Source of the DNA: Armigeres subalbatus
Taxonomy: Eukaryota; Arthropoda; Insecta; Diptera; Culicidae
Direction of reading: 5' to 3'
DNA length: 64,000 nt
NCBI RefSeq assembly: GCF_024139115.2
Contig: NC_085140.1
Location: forward strand, 24,210,035-24,274,034
In this document: one piece after another, positions 10,049-20,954 of the stretch
How positions within the stretch are numbered: the first letter of the stretch is position 1
Layout of the letters: every line of letters starts with the position of its first letter
The notes under the pieces: generated by a model
What the model was told of the DNA's origin: nothing
Databases searched by the model: none
What the model saw: only the letters and a program-made list of their open reading frames with translations
Position numbers and translations under genes: made by a program

Positions 10049-10124
10049 TATGCGTGTCGAATTTCCTGATTATCGTTTCAATAAGCGTCGTCTTAGGAGC
10101 GACGTGTCCTCTTCTGACGGGCAT
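10049..10124 (-). CDS. sei: First coding exon of ERG-type K+ channel (seizure/KCNH2 homologue)
   Basis: On the minus strand an ATG at 10124 (context gcaaaaATGCCC) starts 25 codons reading MPVRRGHVAPKTTLIETIIR and then KFDTH, followed by one base of a split codon and a consensus splice donor GTAAGT at 10048-10043. MPVRRGHVAP and TIIRKF are the highly conserved N-terminal cap of ERG (Kv11) voltage-gated potassium channels, which in these channels packs against the PAS domain and slows deactivation. An in-frame TAG at 10187-10185, with no ATG between, fixes the start. Only the first exon is present. The PAS domain, six membrane segments and cyclic-nucleotide-binding-like domain must lie beyond the left edge, so the first intron exceeds 10 kb. 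The exon assignment is strong from motif identity; the symbol assumes orthology with Drosophila sei. Confidence 0.87.
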
Positions 10125-11160
10125 TTTTGCTCCTTTGGATTCTTCCTGTGGTGGTTGTTCCTCTTCTTCCTGTTTCTTCACACTCTATGCTTCGGGGCTT
10201 TAGGATTTGGTTATATTTGCGAATCACTATCACTAATTTGGGCTAATCGCACACGCTCACCCACTTATTGGTAACGAACGGAGCAGCTACTCTAATCGTT
10301 TATAATATTAGCACGCTAGCAATTTCGAAGAACGATAAAAGAGTAGGTAAATTTCACTAGGAAGGAGAGCACTAATAACTTTCTTCTTAATATATTTGGT
10401 GTACGACGTGATAACTTTTTTTTTCTCTTTCGATGTGACTATTATTGCTAATATTTCTATTTATGACTATTGAAGGGTGTATTCGACGTATTAATTTGGA
10501 GTAACGAAATGATTGTATTGAATTTAGGATATTCTGTACTACGGAACTTAGCTAAAGTCGCATTCGATGCGATGATGTATCAATTTACTAATTTTCTTTT
10601 CAGGTGAAGGCAACGATTCACTTTCGATTCGTAATTCCCACGCTATATTTTTTTTCGTTGTAATTTTTTCCTCGTTTTCGAATAAATCCACTTCATTAAC
10701 GCTAGCACGAAAACCCGATATCCTTAGTAGTAGTTACTGGTTAGTGCCCGCACTGAACACTCATTCTTTCCCGTTCACTGCAGGACTTTTTAGCACGAAC
10801 ATTGGCACCATCAGCACCAGTGGAAACTTTCCGGCGATGCTAAATCCTTTGTTTCTGCCATGCTGCCCTCGTTGGAACTTTGGCCCCGGGCGAAGTCGTT
10901 GTCGTCGTTTCCGTCGCCGCCTCAGCGGTTTTCGTCGAGTTTGCCAAACACAATTCCAATCTTGGCAAACGGCGATGGCTCGGCTTCATCTTGCTGCCTT
11001 CTTCGGCATCGTGGCTCCACACAATCGCAGTGCAAACAATCCGTAATCCGATTGGTGTATTAATTTCTCAGTCTTTGTTGTTATTATTTGGAATTTTTGC
11101 TGAGCCAGACAACTTCGGTTCTGCTGCTTTCATGCACCGGCTGGGACTGCAAAATATAAA
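10125..11160 (-). promoter_or_regulatory. Probable 5' UTR and upstream region of the ERG channel gene
   Basis: Immediately upstream of the ERG start codon on the minus strand. It contains a purine-rich leader (gaagaaacaggaagaagagg) and, at about 10860-11040, an unusually GC-rich, CpG-containing block for this window. That is compatible with a 5' UTR or promoter. I cannot identify a transcription start, TATA box or upstream splice sites with confidence. Several overlapping frames here look like chance products of the GC-rich composition. Confidence 0.35.
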
Positions 11161-13330
11161 AAGTGAGAGAGAGAAAAAGTAGGATAACAATTAACCTCGC
11201 ACTACAATATTACGTTATGGTACATATTGAAAGTGGAAAATGGACAGGGGAAAGTGAAAATACCGGAGAGATTGAGGTAACGGAAAATCGAACGCGAAAA
11301 AAAGTATGCTCTGATCATGCTTTTCCGCAACCAACCTTGTGTGATATCAGTGGTGTGACTACTTCTAGGGGCTCTATTCAAGTAATAAATCGTACACTCT
11401 CTTCTACTATAGAAGTCACTAATAAAACAAAGGTATAATTCTCATGACCATTTGTTCAGATTAGAAGGCTGACGTGATATAATATTAAATGAAAATAACA
11501 CGAGGTAGCTTTAACATCAACATACTCTTTATCGTAGCATTAAGCTCGTATATCTGAACAGACGATAAAATTGTGAAGAGCACTGAGAAAATGCCTAAAA
11601 TCAATATGAAACGAGGTATGAATTGGGATGATCCTGTTCTCCTGATATTGTCTCGCAAATCTTATATTACCTTATTCGAGTAACTGTAGATTCAAAACAC
11701 AGCCTCATGGACGTTACAGATTTCTTTCAGTTTTCTTCATCTGAAAATGTTAGGACAAAACTCGAAATACTCATTCTCGAGAAACAATCAGAATGTTATG
11801 AAAATACACCATGAATATAAATCATAATTTCATGATTTATTTTCGCATAACGCAACCAATGCGTTACGATTTGGTTGTTGAGATCGAAAAATAAAAAAAA
11901 AGTTCAACAGGGGTTTTGAACTCGCGTACACCGAGTGAGAGTCCGGCGTGCTACCTTTCAGCCGTTCTCACTTCTTGGGAAAGGAGTGTTCGAAGTACAA
12001 CCGGTTATGCATTTTGTCGACTGTTGAAATGATTTCATGATTTTTTATTCATGATTGTGAGTATGCATTTATTTCCGTGTAGGCTGTGATACGAAGATAA
12101 ACTAGTCGGGTGCTTGTATAGTTCGAAAATCAATAGTATACGAGTTATTGAATCAATGTTCTTCAACACCGATCCTTTAATCGACCTCAGAGCTTAAGCT
12201 TCTTCGAATTTAATAACAGCAACAACTACGGATAGCCATCGCATTGAATTCATACCACCTGACAACTTAACTCATCACGGATGTCAACGGCGAGCGTCAG
12301 CAATAACCAATCACAGCCGCGTAGCCCTTTTTGGACGAATGCTTACTCAGCATGAGGCGTAACCGAATCACAAAATTAACATGAGCAGCAAAGCAGGACT
12401 TATGCTTAACGTTCATTCTGCCTATACCCGATAGGGGCCAAACCAAAATACAATCTCTGCATAAGAATTATTTAAGCAATGCTATCTTTGCACCGCAAGT
12501 CCACTGTAGATCGTTTTATATGTTTCCCCTTCTTATACGTGTGTATCCAGAGCGACTATATGTAAAACATTCGAGGTCGGCGGAGATTATTTACACTCAT
12601 TAGAATTTCCTCTGTGTCTTACGTTAGCTTTCAACCATCGGTAAATTCGTTTTTTTTTTTGTTAAAATGATAACATATTGTGGAACAGGATGCAATTAGA
12701 CATAAATTTATAGCGCGACGAATTACACCAAAATACTTAAAAATTCTAAAAATATCGTTTTAGGTGATTCGAAACGAAATTCCTCGGAACTCAAGCATGG
12801 CGAAATCTGATTTTTTGGTTTCGTTTCGTTAATTATAAAAAATTTCGCAAGTTAAAACTAAATTTTAACGAAATTAAGCAAAATCCCGCGGAATTCCGAA
12901 ACAATTTTTCACTCATGACAAATTTTTTATCAACCGAGAGTACTTAATTCGTCTTAGACGGTTGAATACATTCAACTACAAGAGCTTAATATATTTTCCC
13001 AATTTTCTATATTCAGATTATTAACTTCGCAATGTCTGTTTTCACAAAACAACTCGATTCATCATCGAATTCCATCGGATGAGTTTGGCTGTTGGTCAGA
13101 TGCTCCACATCACGTATTGATTACTTTCAAAATGCATTTTTTCAATTTCAATCAATGAGCACGTGAATATGCCCAGCAATGAATAATATCCTGAACTGAA
13201 CTGGTTCCAATATTGCACGCGGACAAATGAACTGGGCCATTTGTAATAAATTTCTATTTTCGATATAAAATATGTTTAAGGACGAACTTTTCGGGACTCA
13301 ATTTGTTTACACTTCGCATTTTCAATCAAA
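11161..13330. other. Mostly unique noncoding DNA with minor repeats
   Basis: No gene recognised. A tRNA-like relic lies at about 11915-11990 (separate entry). Around 12775-12900 there is a cluster of 'cgaaac/gttt' motifs such as ggtttcgtttcgttaat, which recurs at 54520-54690. Confidence 0.35.
11915..11990 (-). pseudogene. tRNA-like relic
   Basis: On the minus strand the segment has an A-box-like 'cggctgaaaggtagc', a weak anticodon-stem-like hairpin and a B-box-like 'gagttcaaaacc', in the order and spacing of a tRNA. Acceptor pairing is poor, so it is more likely a SINE head or decayed tRNA pseudogene than an active gene. Confidence 0.35.
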
Positions 13331-13334
13331 GAAA

Positions 13335-13534
13335 CCTTAAGGACACTCCTGATAGAATCCAAGTTTAGAAGTGCTCGCGTTTTCGGGGGCACACCAATCG
13401 ATACGGAGGCGGCGGACAACTGTCATTTTTGTTGATTCAGCTTTGCAGCATGCGTGAAAAAATAAAAATGACAGTTGTGCGTTGCTTCCGTATGAATAGT
13501 TTGAAACTTGGATTCTGTCAGGAATGACCTTAAG
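13335..13534. mobile_element. Foldback MITE, family F1, copy 1
   Basis: Long inverted repeats (outer part cttaaggacactcctgatag, inner part 'caactgtcatttttgttgat') fold the whole 200 bp into a hairpin. The right arm has lost about 35 bp. The same element, more complete, occurs at 16424-16772. Confidence 0.75.
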
Positions 13535-13540
13535 CAACAA

Positions 13541-13613
13541 TCAGCTGTCATCTTTTTATTCCGCGCTTGCTGCGACGCAGCAAGGCTAAAAATAAAAAGA
13601 TGACAGTTATTCG
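13541..13613. repeat. 73-bp perfect-looking palindrome
   Basis: agctgtcatctttttatt and its reverse complement flank a centre that is itself palindromic (tgctgcgacgcagca). It adjoins the F1 foldback and resembles that element's central hairpin, so it may be a deleted relative. Confidence 0.55.
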
Positions 13614-14629
13614 TTGATTCTTTGTTAAGATTAGTGCCTCTGAAAATGGGAGGTAAAAATTATATGGATTCTGGACAGTTTCACCTTAAACTACGAGAAA
13701 TTAACATAAGGGAAAAGGTAGCCGGTTATGTTTCGTGTTTCGTGACATTTTTTATTTCATTTTCAGCTGGTTTTTGGCTTATGATTTTCAATTTGATTAA
13801 GTGAAAGTGGACAAATTCTTTAAATTTCAATCCTTTTCAATCTGTGCCGTAATTTAACTATTCTCGCGTTAGTGCATCTTGTCCGGTCGTAGTATGTGAT
13901 CAGCTCCTAGCTGGTTGGTGGTGCCGCAACTTCGCAGCCACTCAATACCCGCTTTTCCGTACGTGCTGGACGTTCAGCAACTTGGTGAGATCAGTCCAAT
14001 ATTCTACTTTTAATGCTATACTGCCAACCAGCGCACTGTTAGATTTCCATGCGGTTCTGTGTAGGAGCTGGCCGGGGGTATGGGTGGGAGTTGGGCATGT
14101 GAGGAATTTCTTGCAAGATTGTAGGTCTGATACAATATTTGTACAAGAGTCTAGAAATTTCGCATGTGCCTGGTTTCCATATGGATTTTGGTGGGTTCTT
14201 GTTCGGATTTGTCAGAGGGAGGTCTGAAGGACGTTGGTTGGCTGTATTTATTAGTGCCCAGTGAGCGGCTCGAGGTGGCTCAAGGTTGTTTTTGTCCTGC
14301 TCGTTTTTTTTTTGTCAACAAATGGACATGGGAGGGATGGGAGAAGCTTCGAGCTGCTTCGGGTTGCTCATTGCACAGCATTATTGCAACTATATTTAGA
14401 TGCCGCTCATTAATTTCTTTGATATTATGTTAAGCAATAAACATCTCGTTATAGATTCGCCTCTTAACATTATCAATATCTGTTTCACCCCTTTGTATCG
14501 GAAGACTTATTTGTATTGTAGTTTTATGTTGGTATTTTTTACCGATGATTCCGGGTTTCCGAAACATTTTCCATGGTCATCCCATGACCAGTTCTACCCT
14601 AACAAAAACTATGTTTAAAACTTTGGCAT
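13614..14629. other. Unique-looking noncoding DNA
   Basis: No supported gene. At about 14545-14610 there is a single diverged copy of the 'ccgggtttccg...tggtcatcccatgacca' hairpin repeat that is tandemly arrayed at 33.3-34.5 kb. Confidence 0.35.
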
Positions 14630-16330
14630 TTTCTCTCCGTAATGGAGGCAGTTATCAAAGAATAAACAAGTTGCGTGACCCCTTCTTGGTATATGTGTAT
14701 TCCAAGTAGTTCTTGTTGTTGTCGAAGACTACAGGTAGTCTACGAACTCCATAGAGTCAAGGTATGGGGTTCAACCTTGGTAACGGAGGCAGTTATTGAA
14801 GAATAAACAAGTTGTGTGACGCCTTCATGGTATTTGTATGTATTCTAAGTAGTTCTTGTTGTTGTCGTGGACTCCACGTAGTCTACGAACTCCATACAGT
14901 CAAGGTCTGTGGATCATTCTTCGTGATGGAGGCAGTTATCGAAGAATAAACAAGTTTTGTGACCCCTTCATGGTATTTGTATGTATTCTAAGTAGTTCTT
15001 GTTGTTGTCGTGGACTCCACGTAGTCTACGAACTCCATACAGTCAAGATCTTCGGATCAATCTCCGTAATGGAGGCAGTTATCGAAGAATAAACAAGTTT
15101 TGTGATCCCTTCTTGGTATGTGTGTAGTTCAATTAGTTCTTGTTATCGGGGGCTCCAGGTAGTCTACGAACTCCATAGATTCAAGGTCTGTGGATCAACC
15201 TCCGTAATGGAGGCAGTTATTGAAAAATAAACAAGTTGTGTGACCCCTTCTTGGTATATGTTTGTATTCCAAGTAGTTCTTGTTGTTGTCGTGGGCTCCA
15301 GGTAGTCTACGAACTCCATAGAGTCAAGGTCGGTGGATCAACCTCCGTAACGGATGCAGCTATTAAAGAACTACTGGGAGGGACGGAAGATAGCGGTTTT
15401 CCTCCAATACCTTTTTTGAACTTAACCCATCACCTGTTGTGCATATGCATAATCGAGTTTCAGACATAGTAATTAATTTCCACTTGGTAGGTTGCGGAGG
15501 ACGACGGAGGTCCTTCGTAACTTAGTAGGGAAAGCACCTGTCTAGCGTACTGGTTTCGTGGGATCAAACCCCACTGAAGTTCTGTAGATCAATCTCCGTA
15601 ATGGAGGCAGTTATCGAAGAATAAACAAGTTTTGTGACCCCATCTTGGTATATGTTTGTATTCCAAGTAGTTTTTGTTGTTGTCTTGAGCTCCAGGTAGT
15701 CTATGAAATAGAGTCAAGGTCGGTAGATCAACCTCATAAATGGAGGCAGTTATTTGAAAATAAACAAGTTGTGAGACCCTTTCTTGGTATATGTTTTTAT
15801 TTTAAGTAGTTATTTTCATTGTCTCATTACGGAGAAGACAAGGCAAAGTACGTGAATGGAATCCGTAATTTTTTGTCGAAGAGACTTACAAACTTCTTAA
15901 CGGGTATTCATAAATGATTCATAATAAGCTACAGGCAGTGAAAGTTATTTCATGAAAATCATTGTTGTTTGAGGCAAATTGGGTCAAAAACGTTAGGCCA
16001 AATCAAGGGTAGAAAAAATCTGGGAGTGACAAAATCGGGTCAACCTCATCTGAGTGAATGTACGCATTCCTAGTAGTTTTTATTTTTGCCATGGTTCTAG
16101 GTAGTCTATGAACTCCATATAGGAATGATCCGCAGATCAACCCACGAACGGAAGGCTATTGGTATATGTTTGCATTTCAAGTAGTTCAAGTTGTTTTCAT
16201 TTGCTCTGGGCAGTTATTGAAGAATAAACAAGATGTGAAACCTCATCTTGATATATTAGCATTCCAAGTGGTTATTGTTGTCTTGTTGTTGTTGGTTCCA
16301 GGTAGTATACAAACTTTATTCATATCACTA
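14630..16330 (+). repeat. Minisatellite, ~143-bp unit
   Basis: About ten copies of a unit anchored by 'atggaggcagttatcgaaga' and 'aggtagtctacgaactccat' run through the region, at about 14641, 14784, 14927, 15068, 15207, 15348, 15601 and 15741, decaying after 15800. The best-conserved copies are 14780-15350. A tRNA-like insert lies at about 15480-15590. Open frames such as 14856-15092 are translations of the repeat and not genes. Confidence 0.85.
15513..15579 (+). pseudogene. tRNA-like sequence inside the minisatellite
   Basis: It folds as a reduced cloverleaf: acceptor ends cttcg/tgaag, an A-box-like cttagtagggaaagc, an anticodon arm with 4 of 5 pairs and loop ctagcgt, and a perfect 5-bp T arm (gtggg/cccac). 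The pairing is too imperfect for a confident tRNA gene. A SINE head or tRNA pseudogene is more likely. Confidence 0.4.
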
Positions 16331-16423
16331 ATATGAAGTTGTCTATTCTTTGGAAATGCAAAATGTGAATAAATTGGAACGATACAACTTCACGCCGAGA
16401 ACGTAAGGGAAAAAACGGGAAAA

Positions 16424-16772
16424 AAGACACTCCTCACGGAATCCAAGTTTCAAAGTGCTCGCGTGTTCGGGGGCACACCAATCGATACGGAGGCGGCGCA
16501 CAACTGTCATTTTTGTTGATTTAGCTTTGCTGCATGCGTGAAATAATAAAAATGACAGTTGTGCGTTGCTTCCGTATCGAGTGGTGTGCCCCCGAAAACG
16601 CGAGCACTTTGAAACTTGGATTCCGTAAGGTGCCTGCCAGAGTAAACGCGACGTGCGATGCGACGCGACGCGACTCACGTGAAAGAATAACAATCATTAT
16701 CAACAGGCTGTCAAATTACACTGTCGCGTCGCGTCGCATCGCACGTCTGGCTTGCCCCTAAGGAGTGACCTT
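16424..16772. mobile_element. Foldback MITE, family F1, copy 2, with nested insert
   Basis: The arms 16438-16500 and about 16565-16625 are near-perfect inverted repeats (acggaatccaagtttcaaag and its complement). The right terminus is split: 'ttccgtaagg' at 16621 resumes as 'agtgacc' at 16764. Removing the nested insert restores a terminus that mirrors the left arm. Confidence 0.8.
16631..16758. mobile_element. CpG-rich MITE nested in the F1 foldback
   Basis: A 128-bp insert with inverted arms built from 'gacgtgcgatgcgacgcgac', flanked by a 5-bp duplication taagg (16626-16630 and 16759-16763). The arms are rich in CpG, unlike the AT-rich surroundings. Confidence 0.7.
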
Positions 16773-16798
16773 AACGACCCTCTATAGAGGGATATTCA

Positions 16799-16945
16799 TG
16801 TTAGACCTGTGCGCCGCCGCGCCACGCCGCCGCCGCCGACACTTATTGACGTACGCCGACGCCGGTCAAGGTGTCGGCGGCGCTATACGCCGGTTGGCTC
16901 CACGCCGCCGAATTTCGTATTTCACGCCGATGTTTGGCCAACACA
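16799..16945. repeat. GC-rich (GCC)n element, copy 1
   Basis: Begins 'ttagacctgtgcgccgccgc' and consists of GCC/GGC triplets in both orientations (for example gccgccgccgccgac and gtgtcggcggcgc), so the transcript would fold. An inverted relative sharing the 'gcgcacaggtcta' end lies at 20812-20948. Confidence 0.6.
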
Positions 16946-16949
16946 AAAA

Positions 16950-17740
16950 TTACATTATGCAGTGCGTTTGCATCTGCCGAACCAAGGCAACCTATCAAGC
17001 ATTAATTAAATAGCTATTATACCTTTAGCAGATTTGTTCAATTTTATCGCTGTCACTTTAACACGCTTTGGCGTGTTAAATGTTAGGTCATCCAAAAACT
17101 TCTTGGCTACCAATCCACAAATCTATGAGCGTGGCGATTAACTTCTAATCTCATATGGAATAACCTCATTCTGGTCGCATTGGGTGGTTCATCATCTTTT
17201 TAATGGTTGGAATGTTACATATCTTAATTGGTCCAGTGCTTACACACTCAGTTTTTATTTATACAGCTCGGCAAATTCCACACAGTCGTTAGCCCAGCGA
17301 AATAAAAACTGATAACCCGGTAAAAATAACGTTTGTTAGCTGATTTTCGGAAAATAATTTGCTGATTTTCAGAAATTTTGACAGACATCTTGGCAAAAAC
17401 AACGTTTGTTGGGGCTTGGCTGTGCGAATCTCGGTAAAAGTTTAACAAATTGCTGAGATCCCGGAAAAAAAATACATCTACAAATCAACACCATAATGAA
17501 TGTTGGATTTGGATTCCCAGTCTGGTATGATTTTTTTTAGCTTCCCTGGGCATGGAGTATCATTGTCTTAGCCTCATGATATGCAAAAGCAAAACTGATC
17601 TTTTGGCTTCTGGAGCTGGAGCAGGATTGGGCACGTGACCCAACAAATTGAACATTTCATTCATTTTCCTTGTAATTGCTAGAATTGTTTAAAAAAAATT
17701 GGTTTCGATTTATTTCGATAAACAATTTCTTGATTTTCTT
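16950..17740. other. Noncoding DNA with a degenerate MITE-like segment
   Basis: Around 17265-17460 there are inverted fragments of 'cggcaaattccac...', 'agctgattttcggaaaat' and 'gctgagatcccgg' that resemble a decayed foldback element. No gene seen. Confidence 0.35.
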
Positions 17741-18156
17741 GAAATAATTTCCATGAAGTCCTGGAGGAAGTTCTGAAGGAATATCTGGAGAAAATTCTTA
17801 GAGCCTTGAAGAATTTCTGAATTTATCGCCGTTGTAATTTCTGGAGGATTTTCTGAAGGAATCTCTGGAGAAAATCATGAAGGAATTCTACGATGAATGT
17901 CCAAAGAAATTGTTTAAGAGATTTAAGTATGTCAGTAATTCCTTTAGGAGGTCCTTTGGAAATTGCTCTAGGAATTCGGAGATAGGTATCTTAAAATTCG
18001 TCCTACAGTTTTGGAAGGAAATGGTGTTGGAAATTCCGAAGAAATTACTAGATTAATTTCCGAGGGAATGGAATGTCTTATGAAATACATGGAAAAATTC
18101 CAGTGGAATTGTCAAAATAATTTCCGAAGGAATTTTGTAGAAATTTTTAAAAGTAT

Positions 18157-18476
18157 GTATGTATGTATGTGGTTATCCATCACCCTGGCTTGAGTCTTGC
18201 TCTGATGCGGCTCCACCCAATAGTACAATCGAATTTAATTACCATTCTGCTTTCAATGCACTTCTGTGTGAAGGGCAAGCAACGGAGGTAGCGGACCCGT
18301 AACCAGAGACACTTACGTTAAGCCCGAAGGATATTGAGAATCTCCTTTCGGCAATGCAATCCAACAGACTAATGAATAGATTCGCAATCCTTTTTGAGTT
18401 TTCCGAGGGATGGCTTCTTTGAAGAAGGGCACGTCGAGTCCATTACAACTGTGGGGAAGTGTACCCATCTACATGA
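18157..18476 (-). mobile_element. 5'-truncated retroposon with (CATA)n tail
   Basis: A ~320-bp insert flanked by a 20-bp target duplication (gtagaaattnttaaaagtat, one mismatch) at 18137-18156 and 18477-18496. On the minus strand it ends in a (CATA)n tail (tatgtatgtatg on the plus strand), as in RTE or R1-type LINE 3' ends. No protein domain remains, so the family is unknown. Confidence 0.7.
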
Positions 18477-19092
18477 GTAGAAATTATTAAAAGTATTACT
18501 AGAAATTCTGAAGGAATTCTTTATGGAATGGTCAGTGTGAATCTTAAGAATTCCTTAAGAAATTTCTTAAGGTCCTAAGAAGTTCCGAAGCAATTCCTAG
18601 GGGGAATTTAAAAGAAAAGCCTAGTTTCGTTTGTGGAGAGTTTTTGAAGAAATTCTTGATCGGATTGCTGACGGAGTTTTAGAAGGTATTTTAGGATAAG
18701 TTTCTTGATGACTTACCGAATTAATTCCTGAATATTTTTCCTAGAGAATTACTTAAGGTATTTATGAAAATAAATCTGTAGAAATTTTCGAAGGAACTCG
18801 TGCAAGAAATTCCCAAAGAATTCTTGAGAATATCCGAATATCTGCAATCTCGATATTTTGGGAGTTCTTCTTGGCATACAGTCTTGATTCTAAAGCCAAA
18901 ACTGAGTTTGTTCTACTACTGCCCGGACTTTCGAAGAAATTCCTGGGGAACTATAGAAATTTCTGTGTACATACAAATAGCAATTTGTTCGGTAAATCCA
19001 TTAAACATTTCTTCGTAAATAACTTTCAGAATTCTTTCGGATATTCCTTCAGAAATTCATTTTTTTATTCTTTATTATAGAGTTGATGTGAT

Positions 19093-19514
19093 TTGGGGGG
19101 CTACACGTTCGCCTCATAAGCGAATGGTCATGGGTTCGATTCCCAGCTCCTCCACCAAACCCTTGTCAGTCGCCAGAAGCGCAGTCCCTACGGTGGCGTT
19201 TTGGGGAACGCGCCTCACCGGACACGGCTGCCTGATGACAAAACTGTTCTTGTCGTTGACAAAACGTTCTTCGATTAATTGCAACCGAACAAAGCAACGA
19301 TCACTGGATTCACCACATGGACAAATGAACACAATGGACTCACGATGATATGGACTGGCAATGTTGTCGTTGCGAATGTTGTCCATAACGAATTATGGCC
19401 ATCTAAAAATAGATTCTGTGTGGGCTCTGTACAGCAGAGTACCACAGTAGATCACGGCACAGTAGCGGTTAAGAACACAGAGTGCCTGCCAAATAAAAAT
19501 ATGAATAAAAAAAA
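19093..19514 (+). mobile_element. tRNA-derived SINE with Met-type anticodon arm
   Basis: Flanked by a 13-bp duplication, gagtngatgtgat (19080-19092 and 19515-19527, one mismatch). The head at 19093-19157 has a perfect 5-bp anticodon stem (ttcgc/gcgaa) with loop ctcataa (anticodon CAT), a T arm with B box ggttcgattcc (19133-19143) and an acceptor-like end with CCA. The D arm is missing. A ~330-bp body follows and ends in an A-rich tail (ataaaaatatgaataaaaaa). Frames inside are not genes. Confidence 0.75.
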
Positions 19515-20811
19515 GAGTAGATGTGATACTTTTCGTGATACTTATATGACTGAAAGATCCGATATTAGTCAAACAAAATTTATTATAGAGGTTTTCAGCC
19601 CTGGTTCACCTCTTTGAAATGCATTTAAAAATACTGTTAGAAAATCTTTTCAGGTTCTCTTTCGGTTATTCCTTCAAGAATTGAGTCGGAAATTCCTCCA
19701 GGAGGTACTTAGGAAATTCCTTCAATAAACTATACAAAATTCATACAAGAATAATTCCGGAAAGAATTCTTATTTGGAGGAATTTATAAAGGAATTTTCG
19801 AAGAAATTTCCAAAGGTATTTGAGCGTTAGACTTATTTTCAATTAAAAAAAACACCTAAGCAAAGGTTCAAAAAAATTAAAGGAATTTACAAACGAAATT
19901 TTAGAAGATTTTCCAAAAGAATGTCTGAAGGTATTCTCGAAAGAATTCTTAAAGGAATTTTACTGCTAAAGGAATTTCCGGAGGAATGTTCGAAGGAATT
20001 CCTGTAGGAAATTTAGAAAGAATTCCTGGAAAAAGTTCTAAATAAACTCCAGAGGAAAATTTCGAAAGAATACCAAAAATATCTTCTTTGAGTTTCCGAA
20101 GAAATTTTTAAGGAATTACTGGAAGAATTTCTATTAGAAATTCCTAAAAGAAATTCTTGAAGGAATTAAAAAAAAAAATCATATTCCGAAGGCTTTCTCC
20201 TAAAGGGATTTCCGGATGTATTCCTCAAACAGTGTCCGTAGGTATTCCGATGGAAATTCATGAAAGAGTTTCCATGGGTATTTTCTAAAGAATTTTTAAA
20301 GGAATTTCCGAAGAAAAAAAGTTTTCAAATGAATTTCCGAAAAAAAATCCCAAAAGACTCCGTAAATGAATTTCCGAAGCAATCCCTAAAGTAATTTCCA
20401 AGGAATTTCCTGAAGGAACTTTTGAATAAATTTTGAAAAGAATTTCCAAAGCAATAGCCAAATAAATTTTCAAGGGAATTCTTGGAGTAAGTTCTGAAGG
20501 AATTCATAGGGAAATTCTAAATTAGTTCACCGAATTCCTTTTTCGAATTTTCTGAGGAATATCTTGAGGAATTTCCAAACGAATTTCTGGATTTATATCT
20601 GAAGTAATTTCCACTGAATTTATGTGCTGTGATGCGGCAATATCCTAATGGAAGATGTTATGTAAACTTTTGCTGTGGAGACACAAGCTATAGCTATTAG
20701 CATGTTCACCCTATCAGTCTATCTGTAGCTAGCAATTGTACAAAAACCTAAAATACAATAAAAGCATGATAGGCCCTACTGCGTGATTTTTTTCTCAGCT
20801 TAAATCATTCA

Positions 20812-20948
20812 CGCCGATTCACGCCGCCGCCGCCGCCGCCGCCGCCGCCGAATATTGCTTACGGCGTGACGCCGCCGACGCCGCCGCCGCCGGTGTAAAA
20901 ATGGCCTTACGCCGCCGCCGTTCACAAATACTTCGGCGCACAGGTCTA
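20812..20948. repeat. GC-rich (GCC)n element, copy 2
   Basis: A pure (GCC)n run at about 20820-20850 is followed by GCC/GGC triplets of mixed orientation and the end motif 'gcgcacaggtcta' at about 20937-20948, inverted relative to 16799-16945. The alanine-rich frame read from its minus strand is low-complexity and not a gene. Confidence 0.6.
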
Positions 20949-20954
20949 GTTCGT

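Larger units (their letters stand above)
17740..20620. repeat. Degenerate GGAATTYC/GAAGGAATTTC repeat field
   Basis: Hundreds of short, imperfect repeats of the type 'gaaggaatttccgaagaaat', with spacing of very roughly 27-30 bp, occupy 17740-18136, 18497-19079 and about 19640-20620. Two retroposons are inserted (18157-18476 and 19093-19514). The GGAATTCC core is palindromic, so both strands look alike. Short frames here (for example 20285-20507) are translations of the repeat. Confidence 0.8.

Noticed and set aside
10744..11182. Four overlapping frames of 60-100 codons upstream of the ERG exon
   Set aside because: Caused by a GC-rich block with few stops. They overlap on both strands and show no domain. 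More likely 5' UTR or promoter sequence.
19114..19386. 90-codon minus-strand frame
   Set aside because: It lies entirely inside a tRNA-derived SINE with defined target duplications.
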